Positions 37,212 through 47,497 of a stretch of 64,000 bases of DNA are shown piece after piece. The translations under genes were made by a program, and so were the position numbers. The DNA is from Pseudomonas helvetica (lineage in GTDB: Bacteria; Pseudomonadota; Gammaproteobacteria; Pseudomonadales; Pseudomonadaceae): NCBI RefSeq assembly GCF_039908645.1, contig NZ_CP150917.1:6025001-6089000 (forward strand). The letters are read 5' to 3'. The notes under the pieces were generated by a model, which was given only the letters and a program-made list of their open reading frames with translations, searched no databases and was not told the DNA's origin. The number at the start of each line of letters is the position of its first letter. The stretch's first letter is position 1.

Positions 37212-37260
37212 ACTATGTATCGCAGGTGGGCAATCACTGCGCTCACGCAAGTGGTATCTC

Positions 37261-40134
37261 TCAGCGGTATTCGTCCACCGGCACGCAGGCGCAAAACAGG
37301 TTGCGATCCCCGTAAACGTTGTCCACGCGGTTCACCGTCGGCCAGTACTTATGCAGCCTGGTGTGCGCGTCCGGGGTCACCGCTTGTTCGATGCTGTAGG
37401 GCCGATCCCAGACGCCGGTAATGTCCGCCAACGTATGCGGAGAGCGTTTCAGCGGATTGTCCTCGGCAGACCAATTGCCATTCTGCACCTCGGCAATTTC
37501 CGCGCGAATACTCAGCATCGCGCTGATAAAGCGATCCAGTTCCGCCTTGGATTCGCTTTCAGTAGGCTCGACCATCAACGTACCCGGCACCGGGAAAGAC
37601 ATGGTCGGTGCATGGAAACCGTAATCCATCAGTCGCTTGGCGACGTCTTCTTCACTGATACCGGTTTGCACCTTGAGCGGTCGCAAGTCGAGGATGCATT
37701 CGTGCGCCACCCGCTCGTTGCGCCCGGTGTAGAGCACCGGGAACGCACCGGACAAATGTTTTGCCAGGTAATTGGCCGAAAGAATCGCCACTTCACTGGC
37801 ATCCGCCAACTGCGGCCCCATCATCGCGATGTACATCCAGCTGATCGGCAAAATGCTCGCACTGCCCCAAGGCGCCGCGCTGACTGCGCCATTCTGCGGA
37901 TGGGGTCCCTCGATCGGCACCACCGGGTGATTGGCAACAAACGGCGCCAAATGTGCCCGCACCCCAATCGGCCCCATCCCCGGCCCGCCTCCGCCATGGG
38001 GAATGCAGAAAGTCTTGTGCAGGTTCATGTGTGAGACATCGGCGCCGATATCCGCCGGGCGAGCCAACCCGACCTGTGCATTGAGGTTGGCGCCGTCCAT
38101 GTACACCTGACCGCCATGGCTGTGGATAACTTCACAGATTTCGCTGATGCCCTCTTCGTACACCCCATGGGTCGAAGGGTAAGTGGCCATCAGGCAGGAA
38201 AGCTTGTCGCCAGCAGCCGTCGCCTTGGCTTTCAGGTCATCGAGATCAACGTTACCGGCATCGTCGCAGTCGACGATCATCACCCGCATCCCGGCCATCT
38301 GCGCCGAGGCCGGGTTGGTGCCGTGGGCAGACGCGGGAATCAGGCAGATGTCACGTGCGCCTTGCTGACGGCTTTCATGGTATTTGCGGATCGCCAGCAA
38401 CCCGGCGTATTCACCTTGGGCGCCGGAGTTGGGCTGCATGCAGATCGCATCAAAACCGGTAATCGCGCAGAGCCAGCTCTCCAGTTCGCTGATCATCAGC
38501 GAATAACCCACCGCCTGCTCTTTCGGCGCAAAGGGGTGCAGGTTGGCGAACGCTGGCCAGGTGATCGGGATCATTTCGCTGCTGGCATTGAGCTTCATGG
38601 TGCAGGAGCCCAGCGGAATCATCGACTGGTTGAGTGCCAGGTCCTTGTTTTCCAGCTGCTTGAGGTAACGCAACATTTCAGTTTCGCTGTGATGGGCGTT
38701 GAACACCGGATGCCGCAAATACGGCGTGGTCCGCAACAAGCCGTCGGGAACCCCGGAGATCAGCTGTTCGCCATCCAGTTCGGCGACATCAAGCCCGTGA
38801 TCTGCGCCCAGGAACACATCAAACAGCTTCGCCACCGTGTGTTCATCGCAGCTCTCGTCGAGACTCAAGCCAACTTGCCCGCGCCCAAGAATCCGCAGAT
38901 TGATCTGCGCCGCTTTGGCGCTGTCGATGATTGCGGTCTGGCTGCCGCCGACTTCCAGGGTCAAGGTGTCGAAGAAGTGCTGGTTGAGCCGGGTGATACC
39001 GTTGCGCTCAAGCCCGGCGGCGAGAATGCACGTTAGCCGGTGTACCCGTTGCGCAATCCGTTTAAGCCCCTGCGGGCCATGGTAGACCGCATAAAAACTG
39101 GCGATATTGGCCAGTAATACCTGGGCCGTGCAGATGTTCGAATTGGCCTTCTCGCGACGGATGTGTTGCTCGCGGGTTTGCAGGGCCATACGCAGCGCGA
39201 CGTTGCCGCGAGCATCTTTCGAAACGCCAATGATCCGCCCGGGGATCGCTCGTTTGTATTCATCGCGGCTGGCGAAAAACGCTGCGTGAGGGCCGCCGTA
39301 GCCCATCGGCACACCAAAGCGCTGGGACGAGCCGAATACCACGTCAGCGCCCATTTCACCCGGCGGCGTCAGCAACAACAGGCTCAGCAGATCAGCTGCA
39401 ACGCAGGCCAGCGCCTGCTGCGCATGCAAGTGATCGATCAGCGGGCGCAGGTCGCGGATTTCGCCATGGGTATCGGGGTACTGCAGCAGCGCGCCGAATA
39501 CCTGATGCTGTTTCAGGTTATCCACAGCGTCGACGATCAGTTCGAAGCCAAAGCCTTCAGCGCGGGTCTTCACCACGGAAATGGTTTGTGGATGACAGTT
39601 CTCGTCGACGAAGAACAGATTGCTTTTCGACTTCGCGACACGCTTGGCCAGTGCCATGGCTTCGGCCGCCGCCGTGGCTTCGTCGAGCAGCGAGGCGTTG
39701 GCCAGCTCCAGGCCCGTCAGGTCGATGGTCAATTGCTGGAAATTGAGCAACGCTTCGAGTCGCCCCTGAGCAATTTCCGGCTGATAGGGGGTGTAGGCGG
39801 TGTACCAACCGGGATTTTCCAGCACGTTGCGCAAGATCACCGCAGGTGTCAGGGTGCCGTGGTAACCCATGCCGATCAGGCTGGTCCAGACCTGATTCTG
39901 TTCGGCATAGCCGCGCAGCTTTGCCAACGCGGCCTCTTCATCGAGCGCAGGCGGCAAGTCCAGTACGCGATTGAGGCGAATTCCCGGCGGCACCGTCTGC
40001 TCGATCAGCTCGACACGGCTACCAAGCCCGAGGCTGTCGAGCATCGCCTGCTGCTCGGCGGTGTCCGGCCCCAGGTGGCGCCGCAGAAAGGCATTCGGGT
40101 CTCGTAACTGGCTCAAGGATGGCAACTGGGACAT
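37261..40134 (-). CDS. gcvP: glycine dehydrogenase (decarboxylating), P-protein
   Basis: This 957-residue PLP enzyme decarboxylates glycine in the glycine cleavage system, passing the aminomethyl group to lipoyl-GcvH. The PLP-Lys lies in [21 protein letters not shown], and the N-terminal half starts [21 protein letters not shown]. Length is normal for the single-chain form. gcvH and gcvT lie 1.4 kb upstream in the same direction, separated by an oppositely oriented aminotransferase gene, so gcvP must have its own promoter. Confidence 0.97.
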   Translation of the reverse strand: MSQLPSLSQLRDPNAFLRRHLGPDTAEQQAMLDSLGLGSRVELIEQTVPPGIRLNRVLDLPPALDEEAALAKLRGYAEQNQVWTSLIGMGYHGTLTPAVILRNVLENPGWYTAYTPYQPEIAQGRLEALLNFQQLTIDLTGLELANASLLDEATAAAEAMALAKRVAKSKSNLFFVDENCHPQTISVVKTRAEGFGFELIVDAVDNLKQHQVFGALLQYPDTHGEIRDLRPLIDHLHAQQALACVAADLLSLLLLTPPGEMGADVVFGSSQRFGVPMGYGGPHAAFFASRDEYKRAIPGRIIGVSKDARGNVALRMALQTREQHIRREKANSNICTAQVLLANIASFYAVYHGPQGLKRIAQRVHRLTCILAAGLERNGITRLNQHFFDTLTLEVGGSQTAIIDSAKAAQINLRILGRGQVGLSLDESCDEHTVAKLFDVFLGADHGLDVAELDGEQLISGVPDGLLRTTPYLRHPVFNAHHSETEMLRYLKQLENKDLALNQSMIPLGSCTMKLNASSEMIPITWPAFANLHPFAPKEQAVGYSLMISELESWLCAITGFDAICMQPNSGAQGEYAGLLAIRKYHESRQQGARDICLIPASAHGTNPASAQMAGMRVMIVDCDDAGNVDLDDLKAKATAAGDKLSCLMATYPSTHGVYEEGISEICEVIHSHGGQVYMDGANLNAQVGLARPADIGADVSHMNLHKTFCIPHGGGGPGMGPIGVRAHLAPFVANHPVVPIEGPHPQNGAVSAAPWGSASILPISWMYIAMMGPQLADASEVAILSANYLAKHLSGAFPVLYTGRNERVAHECILDLRPLKVQTGISEEDVAKRLMDYGFHAPTMSFPVPGTLMVEPTESESKAELDRFISAMLSIRAEIAEVQNGNWSAEDNPLKRSPHTLADITGVWDRPYSIEQAVTPDAHTRLHKYWPTVNRVDNVYGDRNLFCACVPVDEYR

Positions 40135-40288
40135 GACGGGCTCTCTCTTGAATGGCGCTCAACGTCGATGCAACTCGATCAAAGCAGCATAGCTCCCCCT
40201 GTGCACTCGGCATGGCGTCTTTGCTCAATCAGGCTCATCATGTGCGGCGCATATATCTACCGTCAGCTAATCGGGTGCACTGATCGTC

Positions 40289-41428
40289 ATGAGCCAACTG
40301 CCTTTTCTGCCGTTTTCCAAACCTACTATCGATGAAGCCACGATTGCCGCGGTCGGCGATGTCTTGCGCTCCGGCTGGATCACCAGCGGGCCCAAGGTTC
40401 AGGCGTTCGAAGCCCAGCTCTCGGAGTTTTTTGGCGGCCGTCCGGTGCGCACGTTCAACTCCGGGACCTGCACCATGGAGATCGCCCTGCGCATCGCCGG
40501 GATCGGTGCCGGTGACGAAGTCATCACCACGCCGATTTCCTGGGTCGCCACAGCCAACGTGATTCTCGAAGTCGGCGCCACCCCGGTGTTTGCCGACATC
40601 GACCCGATCACCCGCAACATCGACCTGGACCAGCTCGAAGCGGCCATTACCCCGCGTACCAAGGCCATTATCCCGGTGTTCCTCGCCGGTTTGCCGGTGG
40701 ACATGAGCCGCCTGTACGCGATCGCCAAGAAACACGGCCTGCGCATTATCGAAGACGCCGCCCAGGCATTGGGTTCGAGCTGGAATGGGCAGCGCATCGG
40801 CGCCACCGGCGACTTCGTGTCGTTCAGCTTCCAGGCGAACAAGAACGTCACCTCCTCGGAAGGTGGCTGCCTGGTATTGAACAATGCTGAAGAAGTGCGC
40901 CTGGCCGAGAAATATCGCCTGCAAGGCGTGACCCGTACCGGCTTCGACGGCCTGGACGTCGACGTGCTGGGCGGCAAGTTCAACATGACCGACGTGGCAG
41001 CAGCCATTGGCCTGGGCCAATTCGCCCACATCGAAGCCATCACCGCTCACCGCCGCGAACTGGCCAAGCATTACTTCGCCTGCTTCGGCAGCGATTTCGA
41101 GGCCAAATACGGTGCGCAGCTGCCACCGGCAGACTTCACCAACAGCAACTGGCACTTGTTCCAGCTGGTACTGCCAGAGCGCAAGGACGGCAAACCGGCC
41201 CGTGCGACCTTCATGGAGCAAATGCAGGAACTGGGCGTCGGCATCGGCTACCACTACCCGCCGATCCACCTGCTGAGCCTTTACCGCGAACGCGGTTTCA
41301 AGGAAGGCATGTTCCCGGTGTCCGAGCGTGTCGGTCGCCTGATCGTCTCGCTGCCGATGTTCACGGCCATGAGCAAAAGCGATGTCGAGCGTTCAGTGGC
41401 GGCGGTGAAGGCTGTATTGCAGGCTTGA
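40289..41428 (+). CDS. DegT/DnrJ/EryC1/StrS aminotransferase
   Basis: This 379-residue PLP enzyme is of the sugar-aminotransferase class (ArnB-like). It has the substrate loop FNSGTCTMEIAL, EDAAQALGSSWNGQRIGATGDF and the Schiff-base Lys in FSFQANKNVTSSEGG. C-terminal GIGYHYPPIHLLSLYRERGF is typical of the family. These enzymes aminate keto-sugars for surface polysaccharide or lipid A. No other sugar genes are nearby, so the substrate is open. It is inserted between gcvP and gcvHT in the opposite direction. Confidence 0.9.
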   Translation: MSQLPFLPFSKPTIDEATIAAVGDVLRSGWITSGPKVQAFEAQLSEFFGGRPVRTFNSGTCTMEIALRIAGIGAGDEVITTPISWVATANVILEVGATPVFADIDPITRNIDLDQLEAAITPRTKAIIPVFLAGLPVDMSRLYAIAKKHGLRIIEDAAQALGSSWNGQRIGATGDFVSFSFQANKNVTSSEGGCLVLNNAEEVRLAEKYRLQGVTRTGFDGLDVDVLGGKFNMTDVAAAIGLGQFAHIEAITAHRRELAKHYFACFGSDFEAKYGAQLPPADFTNSNWHLFQLVLPERKDGKPARATFMEQMQELGVGIGYHYPPIHLLSLYRERGFKEGMFPVSERVGRLIVSLPMFTAMSKSDVERSVAAVKAVLQA

Positions 41429-41440
41429 GAGCAACGCTTT

Positions 41441-41517
41441 TGTAGGAGCGGGGGGCGCCTAGCCCTTGCCGGCGATGGCGATCTTGAGAGCGCTATCGCC
41501 GGCAAGCCGTGCTCCTA
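41441..41517. repeat. imperfect paired repeat, GTAGGAGC family
   Basis: GTAGGAGC ... CTTGCCGGCGATGGCGAT on the left mirrors GCTATCGCCGGCAAGCCGTG ... GCTCCTAC on the right. This third REP-like family differs from the GTGGCGAGGG units and the unit at 26466. The left arm carries a divergent GGGGGCGCCTAGC stretch. Confidence 0.7.
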
Positions 41518-41528
41518 CGGGGCGAGCA

Positions 41529-41912
41529 TTACTCGCCGATGGCGTGCTTGTAGCCAGTCGGGTCGAGCAACTTGTCCAGCTCGGAGGTATCCGTTGGCTC
41601 GAGTTTGAAGAACCAGCTGTCGTATGGCGCGCTGTTGACCAGCTCCGGGCTGTTGGCCAACTCTTCGTTAACGGCAATGACTGTACCGGAGACCGGCGAG
41701 TAGATGTCCGAAGCGGCCTTGACCGACTCGACTACGCCCGCCGCTTCACCGGCAGCGAAGACTTTGCCGATTTCCGGCAGCTCGACGAACACCACATCGC
41801 CCAAGGCTTCCTGAGCATGGTCTGAAATACCGACTTTTACGCCGCCATCTTCGTCCAGACGGGCCCATTCGTGACTTTCGGCAAAACGCAGGTCTACAGG
41901 AATTTCACTCAT
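41529..41912 (-). CDS. gcvH: glycine cleavage system H protein
   Basis: This 127-residue lipoyl carrier has the lipoylation Lys in [18 protein letters not shown]. It shuttles the aminomethyl group between GcvP and GcvT. The ATG at 41912 gives the normal N terminus [19 protein letters not shown]; a five-residue longer start is unlikely. It lies 51 bases after gcvT in one unit. Confidence 0.96.
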   Translation of the reverse strand: MSEIPVDLRFAESHEWARLDEDGGVKVGISDHAQEALGDVVFVELPEIGKVFAAGEAAGVVESVKAASDIYSPVSGTVIAVNEELANSPELVNSAPYDSWFFKLEPTDTSELDKLLDPTGYKHAIGE

Positions 41913-41963
41913 GTTCTGTGTCCTCAAGAAGAAATGTCAGCGGTGTTGGCCCGCCAGAAAAAG

Positions 41964-43046
41964 TTAGATCAGGGTTTTGCCATGACGCACGAAGGTCGGT
42001 TTGACTACCCGAACCGGGTACCACTTGCCACGAATTTCCACTTCTGCCCGGTCGGCCGTTGCCATCGGCACCCGCGCCAGGGCAATCGATTTGCTAAGCG
42101 TAGGAGAGAAACTACCACTGGTGATCTCTCCTTCGCCAACATCAGCGATGCGAACCACCTGATGGGCACGTAAAACCCCGCGCTCTTCGAGCACCAGACC
42201 AACCAGTTTTTGCTTCACCCCTGCTGCCCGTTCAGCCTCCAGCGCGGCCCGGCCAATGAACTGACGAGTGGCCGGTTCCCAGGCAATGCTCCAGGCCATA
42301 TTGGACGCCAGCGGTGAGACAGCCTGATGAATGTCCTGGCCGTAGAGGTTCATCCCGGCCTCAAGACGCAGCGTGTCGCGGGCGCCGAGGCCTATCGGCG
42401 ATATGCCTGCACCGACCAGATCGTTGAAGAATCCCGGCGCCTGCTCGGCCGGCAGGGCTATCTCCAGACCGTCTTCGCCGGTGTAACCGGTACGGGCGAT
42501 GAACCAGTCGCCGTCACACTGACCTTCAAACGGTTTGAGCTGCTGGATCAGAGTGCCACGGGACTGGGTCACCAGTTCGGCGATCTTTTGCCGCGCCTGA
42601 GGACCTTGAATCGCCAGCATCGCCAACTCGCTGCGCTCGTGCAGTTGCACCTGATAATTGCCGAGCTGGGCCTGCATCCAGGCCATGTCCTGATCACGGG
42701 TGGCGGCGTTCACCACCAGGCGGTAAGCATCGTCCAGGCGATAAACGATCATGTCGTCGACCACCCCGCCCCGCTCATTGAGCATGGTGCTGTACAAGGC
42801 ACGGCCGACGCTGTGCAGACGTTCGACATCATTGGCCAGCAAATGCTGGAGCCAGGCCTTGGCCTGAGGGCCGCTGACATCGATTACGGTCATATGGGAA
42901 ACATCGAAAACCCCACAGTCGCGGCGCACCTGATGGTGTTCCTCGACCTGTGAGCCGTAATGCAATGGCATATCCCAACCGCCAAAATCGACCATCTTCG
43001 CGCCAAGTGCGAGATGAAGGTCATACAGAGGCGTACGCTGTCCCAT
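41964..43046 (-). CDS. gcvT: aminomethyltransferase, glycine cleavage T-protein
   Basis: This 360-residue enzyme transfers the methylene group from GcvH to tetrahydrofolate. Family text includes [35 protein letters not shown] and the folate-site [18 protein letters not shown] region ([19 protein letters not shown]). GGAGAAACC precedes the ATG. It is first in the gcvT-gcvH unit. Confidence 0.96.
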   Translation of the reverse strand: MGQRTPLYDLHLALGAKMVDFGGWDMPLHYGSQVEEHHQVRRDCGVFDVSHMTVIDVSGPQAKAWLQHLLANDVERLHSVGRALYSTMLNERGGVVDDMIVYRLDDAYRLVVNAATRDQDMAWMQAQLGNYQVQLHERSELAMLAIQGPQARQKIAELVTQSRGTLIQQLKPFEGQCDGDWFIARTGYTGEDGLEIALPAEQAPGFFNDLVGAGISPIGLGARDTLRLEAGMNLYGQDIHQAVSPLASNMAWSIAWEPATRQFIGRAALEAERAAGVKQKLVGLVLEERGVLRAHQVVRIADVGEGEITSGSFSPTLSKSIALARVPMATADRAEVEIRGKWYPVRVVKPTFVRHGKTLI

Positions 43047-43096
43047 GGGTTTCTCCTTCCGGGCGTGGCGAAGGTACGGACAGGCGCTGTATGGTT

Positions 43097-43121
43097 GAAA
43101 GCCTTGAAGTAGAAGGCTTTC
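43097..43121 (-). other. leader hairpin upstream of gcvT
   Basis: GAAAGCCTT and AAGGCTTTC pair perfectly around a seven-base loop about 50 bases before the gcvT start, within a 155-base leader. No T run follows on the minus strand. The conserved boxes of a glycine riboswitch are not visible. Confidence 0.4.
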
Positions 43122-43201
43122 AGCCTATTTCAGCGACCCGGTCTGAAGGACGATCCGCACCGAATGCCGCGCATTGTAGCCGCAAGGTGTAGGACTGGCA
43201 C

Positions 43202-44818
43202 CTAGCCGTTTTGATGTGCCGAACGTCGAATCAAGCCGATGACCGGCAACAGGCCCACCAGAATCAGTGTCAACGCCGGCAACGACGCCCGCGCCCACTC
43301 GCCTTCGCTGGTCATTTCAAAGATCCGCACCGCCAGCGTGTCCCAGCCAAACGGGCGCATCAGCAAGGTTGCGGGCATTTCCTTGAGCACATCGACGAAC
43401 ACCAGCAGCGCCGCGCTCAACGTGCCGGGCAGCAGCAACGGCAGATACACTTTGAAAAACAGTCGTGGCCCACTGACACCCAAACAGCGTGCAGCTTCTG
43501 GCAACGACGGACGGATCCGCGCCAGACTATTTTCCAACGGCCCGTAGGCCACCGCGATAAAGCGCACCAGATACGCCAGCAACAGCGCCGACAGGCTGCC
43601 CAGCAGCAACGGTTTGCCCGCGCCGCCAAGCCAGTCCGATAGCGGCACCACCAGTTCACGGTCCAGGTAACTGAACGCCAGCATGATCGATACCGCCAGC
43701 ACCGATCCGGGCAAGGCGTAGCCAATGTTGGCCAGGCTGACCCCGGAACGAATCGTCCGGGTCGGAGCCAGGCGCCGGGCAAACGCCAGCAGCAGCGCGA
43801 CGCTGACGGTGATCAGCGCTGCCATGGCGCCCAGGTACAACGTATGGATGATCAGCCCGGTGTAACGCTCATCCAGGTCGAAGCGCCCGCGCTGCCAGAA
43901 CCACGCCACCAGTTGCAGCAATGGAATGACAAAGGCGCAGGCAAATACCAGCCCGCACCAACTGCTGGCGGCCATAGCCTTGAGCCCGCGCAGGTGATAA
44001 AGCGCCTTGCCCCGTGGCCGCTCGTTGCTCGCCCGGCTGGCGCCACGCGCACGCCGCTCGCCATACAGCAGCAACATCACCACCAGCAGCAACAGGCTGG
44101 CCAGTTGTGCGGCGCTCGACAGGCTGAAAAAGCCGTACCAGGTTTTGTAGATCGCCGTAGTGAAGGTGTCGAAGTTGAACACCGACACTGCGCCGAAATC
44201 CGCCAGCGTCTCCATCAATGCCAAGGCCACACCGGCACCAATTGCCGGCCGGGCCATCGGCAAGGCCACGCGCCAGAATGCTTGCCACGGTGATTGGCCG
44301 AGCACGCGCGCTGCCTCCATCAGGCCTTTGCCCTGGGCCAGAAACGCCGTGCGCGCCAGTAAATAGACGTAGGGATAGAACACCAGCACCAATACCAGAA
44401 TCACCCCACCGGTGGAGCGCACACGCGGCAATCGCAAGCCGCTGCCAAACCACTCGCGAAGCAGGGTTTGCACAGGACCGGCGAAATCCAGCAGCCCGAC
44501 AAAAACGAACGCCAGCACATAGGCCGGGATCGCAAACGGCAACATCAGCGCCCAATCCAGCCAACGCCGCCCGGGGAACTCGCAGAGGCTAGTCAACCAC
44601 GCCAGGCTCACGCCCAACAGCGTGACGCCAATCCCGACGCCGAGGATCAGCGTCAGGGTGTTGCCTAGCAGGCGTGGCATCTGGGTGTCCCACAGGTGCG
44701 ACCAGATCTGCATATCGACGGTTTGCCACGACAGCAGCAACACACTCAGTGGCAGCAGCACCAGGGCGGCAACGACGAAAACCAGCGGATACCAACGGCG
44801 TTGGGCGGGATGGGCCAA
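43202..44818 (-). CDS. iron(III) ABC transporter permease (FbpB/SfuB type)
   Basis: This 538-residue permease is a fused two-half channel with about twelve hydrophobic segments and two EAA loops (LMEAARVLGQSPWQAFWRVALP, and LPEAARCLGVSGPRLFFKVYLP). This is the standard form of Fbp/Sfu-type ferric iron importers. It lies downstream of the binding-protein gene, with a REPIN in the ~195-base gap. No ATPase gene accompanies it in the window. Confidence 0.9.
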   Translation of the reverse strand: MAHPAQRRWYPLVFVVAALVLLPLSVLLLSWQTVDMQIWSHLWDTQMPRLLGNTLTLILGVGIGVTLLGVSLAWLTSLCEFPGRRWLDWALMLPFAIPAYVLAFVFVGLLDFAGPVQTLLREWFGSGLRLPRVRSTGGVILVLVLVFYPYVYLLARTAFLAQGKGLMEAARVLGQSPWQAFWRVALPMARPAIGAGVALALMETLADFGAVSVFNFDTFTTAIYKTWYGFFSLSSAAQLASLLLLVVMLLLYGERRARGASRASNERPRGKALYHLRGLKAMAASSWCGLVFACAFVIPLLQLVAWFWQRGRFDLDERYTGLIIHTLYLGAMAALITVSVALLLAFARRLAPTRTIRSGVSLANIGYALPGSVLAVSIMLAFSYLDRELVVPLSDWLGGAGKPLLLGSLSALLLAYLVRFIAVAYGPLENSLARIRPSLPEAARCLGVSGPRLFFKVYLPLLLPGTLSAALLVFVDVLKEMPATLLMRPFGWDTLAVRIFEMTSEGEWARASLPALTLILVGLLPVIGLIRRSAHQNG

Positions 44819-44871
44819 GGAAAGTCTCTAAAAAGTGCGGAGCCGACGCAGTAATGCAGCCGGCCCCATTT

Positions 44872-45003
44872 TGTGGCGAGGGGGCTTGCCCCCGTTGGGT
44901 TGCGAAGCAGCCCTTGGTCAGCTACTTCATTTCTTCTGTCAAAGCGTGTCAGCCAATATTACGACCGCTTCGCGCTCGAGCGGGAGCAAGCTCCCTCGCC
45001 ACA
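44872..45003. repeat. mixed-head REPIN inside the iron-transport unit
   Basis: The left arm starts TGTGGCGAGGGGGCTTGCCC, while the right arm ends GGGAGCAAGCTCCCTCGCCA, so the two heads belong to the two sequence variants seen separately in other REPINs here. It lies between the binding-protein stop and the permease start. Confidence 0.8.
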
Positions 45004-45014
45004 ATTGCGATGAG

Positions 45015-46016
45015 TCAGTTCCAGCCGGCGCGGTCCATCAGGCGGATGGCTTCGGCCTGACGCAGGCCAGCCACTTCAACCGGCAGGGTGTCCGGTTTAA
45101 ACGTGCCCCAGGCCTCGACTTCCGCGGACGGTTTCACCGCCGGGTTGGCCGGGAACTCCTGGTTAGCGTCGGCGAAGATCTTTTGCGCTTCAGGTGTGGT
45201 CATCCATTCCACCAGCGCCTTGGCGGCTTCCGGGTGCGGGGCGTGTTTGGTCAGGCCAATGCCCGACAGGTTCACGTGTACGCCACGGTCGGCCTGGTTC
45301 GGCCAGAACAGTTTGACCGGAAGATCCGGCTTCTGCTGGTGCAGACGGCCATAGTAGTAAGTGTTGACGATACCGACGTCGCATTGCCCGGCGCTGATCG
45401 CTTGCAGTACGGCGATGTCGTCAGAGAACACGTCTGTGGACAGGTTGCGCACCCAACCCTTGAGGATCTCTTCGGTGTTTTCCGCGCCGTGGGTTTCAAT
45501 CAGGGTTGCAGTCAACGACTGGTTATAGACCTTCTTCGCAGTACGCAGGCACAGCCGGCCTTCCCACTGCTTGTCAGCCAGCGCTTCGTATGTGCTCAGG
45601 TCCGAAGGTTTTACCCGGTCAGTGGAATAGGCGATGGTCCGCGCCCGCAGGCTCAGGCCGGTCCAGGCGTGAGACGCAGCGCGGTATTGCAGCGGGATGT
45701 TGGTGTCGATCACCTTGGAGGTGAACGGCTGCAGGATGCCCATTTGCTCGGCCTGCCAAAGGTTGCCGGCATCGACGGTCAGCAGCAGGTCGGCGGTGGC
45801 ATTCTCGCCTTCGGCCTTGATGCGCTGCATCAACGGCGCTTCCTTGTCGGTGATGAATTTCACCTTTACGCCGGTTTTTTGGGTGTAGGCATCGAAGACC
45901 GGTTTGATCAGCTCGTCGATACGCGAGGAGTAGACCACCACCTCGTCGGCGGCCTGGGCGGTGGTGCCGACCAGGGTCAGGGCGAGGGCTGTCAGTAGAC
46001 GCTTCGGTGCCAACAT
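45015..46016 (-). CDS. periplasmic iron(III)-binding protein (FbpA type)
   Basis: This 333-residue transferrin-like binding protein has a signal peptide ([20 protein letters not shown], cleavage near AQA-AD) and the family start [18 protein letters not shown]. Iron-ligand Tyr residues are expected in [15 protein letters not shown], where a Tyr run is visible. It delivers ferric iron to the downstream permease. A candidate iron-responsive palindrome lies just upstream. Confidence 0.9.
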   Translation of the reverse strand: MLAPKRLLTALALTLVGTTAQAADEVVVYSSRIDELIKPVFDAYTQKTGVKVKFITDKEAPLMQRIKAEGENATADLLLTVDAGNLWQAEQMGILQPFTSKVIDTNIPLQYRAASHAWTGLSLRARTIAYSTDRVKPSDLSTYEALADKQWEGRLCLRTAKKVYNQSLTATLIETHGAENTEEILKGWVRNLSTDVFSDDIAVLQAISAGQCDVGIVNTYYYGRLHQQKPDLPVKLFWPNQADRGVHVNLSGIGLTKHAPHPEAAKALVEWMTTPEAQKIFADANQEFPANPAVKPSAEVEAWGTFKPDTLPVEVAGLRQAEAIRLMDRAGWN

Positions 46017-46041
46017 GGGAGCGGTCTCTCGAAATCAAAAA

Positions 46042-46064
46042 TGAGTCGAAATGATAAGGACTCA
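46042..46064 (-). promoter_or_regulatory. candidate Fur-like site upstream of the iron-binding gene
   Basis: An inverted repeat TGAGTC ... GACTCA surrounds AATGATAAGG, which matches only part of the Fur consensus (AATGATAAT). It lies about 25 bases before the start codon. The match is partial and the call rests mainly on position. Confidence 0.35.
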
Positions 46065-46173
46065 CATTTAGCTTCTCAACCGATCCCGCCCTGGAGGAGT
46101 TACCAGATGTTGCACCGTCGGAGATTGTTGGTGAATGTGCTCGCGATGAGGGCATCAGCACTGATACAAAATG

Positions 46174-47397
46174 TCAGGCCTTGGCCAATGCCGGCAGATC
46201 CCCGATCAATCCAAGCGCTTCGCGCACAAACAACGCCTTGGCTTCGGGCATCTGGTCGACCATTTTCAACCCGGTATTACGCAACCAGCGCAGTGGCAAC
46301 GGGTCGGCCTGGAACAAGCGCTCAAAGCCTTCCATCGCTGCCATCAACGCCAGGTTGTGCGGCATGCGCCGACGCTCGTAGCGGCTGAGGACCTTCACAT
46401 CCGCCAGGCGCTCACCACGGCTGGCCGCCTGCAGCAGCACTTCAGCCAACACTGCGGCATCGAGGAAACCGAGGTTGACGCCCTGCCCGGCCAACGGGTG
46501 AATGGTGTGAGCGGCATCGCCGATCAGCGCCAGCCCCTCAGCCACATAACGCTTGGCGTGGCGCTGGCGCAACGGCACGCAAAGTCGCGGGTCGGCGCTC
46601 AGCACCGAGCCCAAACGCCCTTCGAAAGCGCGCTCCAGCTCTCGGCAGAAACCTTCGTCATCCAGCGCCATCAGGCGTTCGGCTTCGCTCGGGGTGGTCG
46701 ACCAGACGATCGAGCACCAGTCCTGCTGGCCATCCCGCTCCAAGGGCAGGAATGCCAGCGGGCCGTAATCGGTAAAACGCTGCCATGCGGTCATCTGATG
46801 CGGCAGCGAGCTGCGAACACTGGTGACGATGGCGTGATGCAGATAATCCCACTCACGAGTCGCGACACCGGTGAGACGACGCACCGCCGAGTTGGCGCCG
46901 TCCGCCGCGATCACCAGCGGTGCGCGCAACGTGCGGCCATCGGCCAGCGTCAGTAGCCAGTCATCGCCGGAGCGGCGCATCTGCTCCAGACGCGCATTGG
47001 CCAGCAGGCCCAGGTCACAATCATGCAGGCGATCGAGCAGCGCATCCTGCACCACCCGGTTTTCGACGATATGCCCGAGTGCCTCGGCGTGGACGCTGGT
47101 GGCCGAGAAGTGAATCTGCCCGGTGCCGCTGCCATCCCAGACGTGCATGTCGGAATAAGGGCTGCTACGCCGGCTGACAACGCCGTCCCACACCCCCAGA
47201 CGCTCCAGAATCCGCTGACTGGCGGCCGACAAGGCGCTCACTCGAGGCTCGAATGCCGACTGCGCATCGAAGGGTTTGACGCTCATGGGGCTGCCGTCGA
47301 GCAGCAGGACTTCCAGCCCGCTGTTCTGTAACGCCAGCGCCAACGCGCTCCCGACCATTCCGGCCCCGACAATCAGCAGATCTGCGCGCATTTCCAT
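46174..47397 (-). CDS. UbiH/UbiF/UbiI family FAD-dependent hydroxylase
   Basis: This 407-residue flavoprotein hydroxylates an intermediate of ubiquinone synthesis. It shows the FAD dinucleotide motif (LLIVGAGMVGSALALALQ), the second FAD motif (LIGDAAHTIHPLAGQGVNLG) and VIAADGANSAVRRLTG. It is downstream of ubiH and pepP in the same direction. Which ring position it oxidises cannot be set from sequence alone; the UbiF or UbiI role is most likely. Confidence 0.88.
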   Translation of the reverse strand: MEMRADLLIVGAGMVGSALALALQNSGLEVLLLDGSPMSVKPFDAQSAFEPRVSALSAASQRILERLGVWDGVVSRRSSPYSDMHVWDGSGTGQIHFSATSVHAEALGHIVENRVVQDALLDRLHDCDLGLLANARLEQMRRSGDDWLLTLADGRTLRAPLVIAADGANSAVRRLTGVATREWDYLHHAIVTSVRSSLPHQMTAWQRFTDYGPLAFLPLERDGQQDWCSIVWSTTPSEAERLMALDDEGFCRELERAFEGRLGSVLSADPRLCVPLRQRHAKRYVAEGLALIGDAAHTIHPLAGQGVNLGFLDAAVLAEVLLQAASRGERLADVKVLSRYERRRMPHNLALMAAMEGFERLFQADPLPLRWLRNTGLKMVDQMPEAKALFVREALGLIGDLPALAKA

Positions 47398-47497
47398 GCT
47401 TTAAGCCTGTCTCGCTTGCGGCGTGAGCCGCACGTAAAGGGGTTTATCGACCACGCTGCCAGCGCCGTCGTAAGTATCGAAACGCCGGGGTAAGCAC

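Noticed and set aside
40201..40288. Promoter or operator palindromes between gcvP and the aminotransferase
   Set aside because: I could not find a convincing -35/-10 pair or inverted repeat; only position suggests promoters here.
43047..43201. Possible glycine riboswitch upstream of gcvT
   Set aside because: A hairpin is present, but the conserved GGAGAG-type aptamer boxes are not visible on the minus strand.
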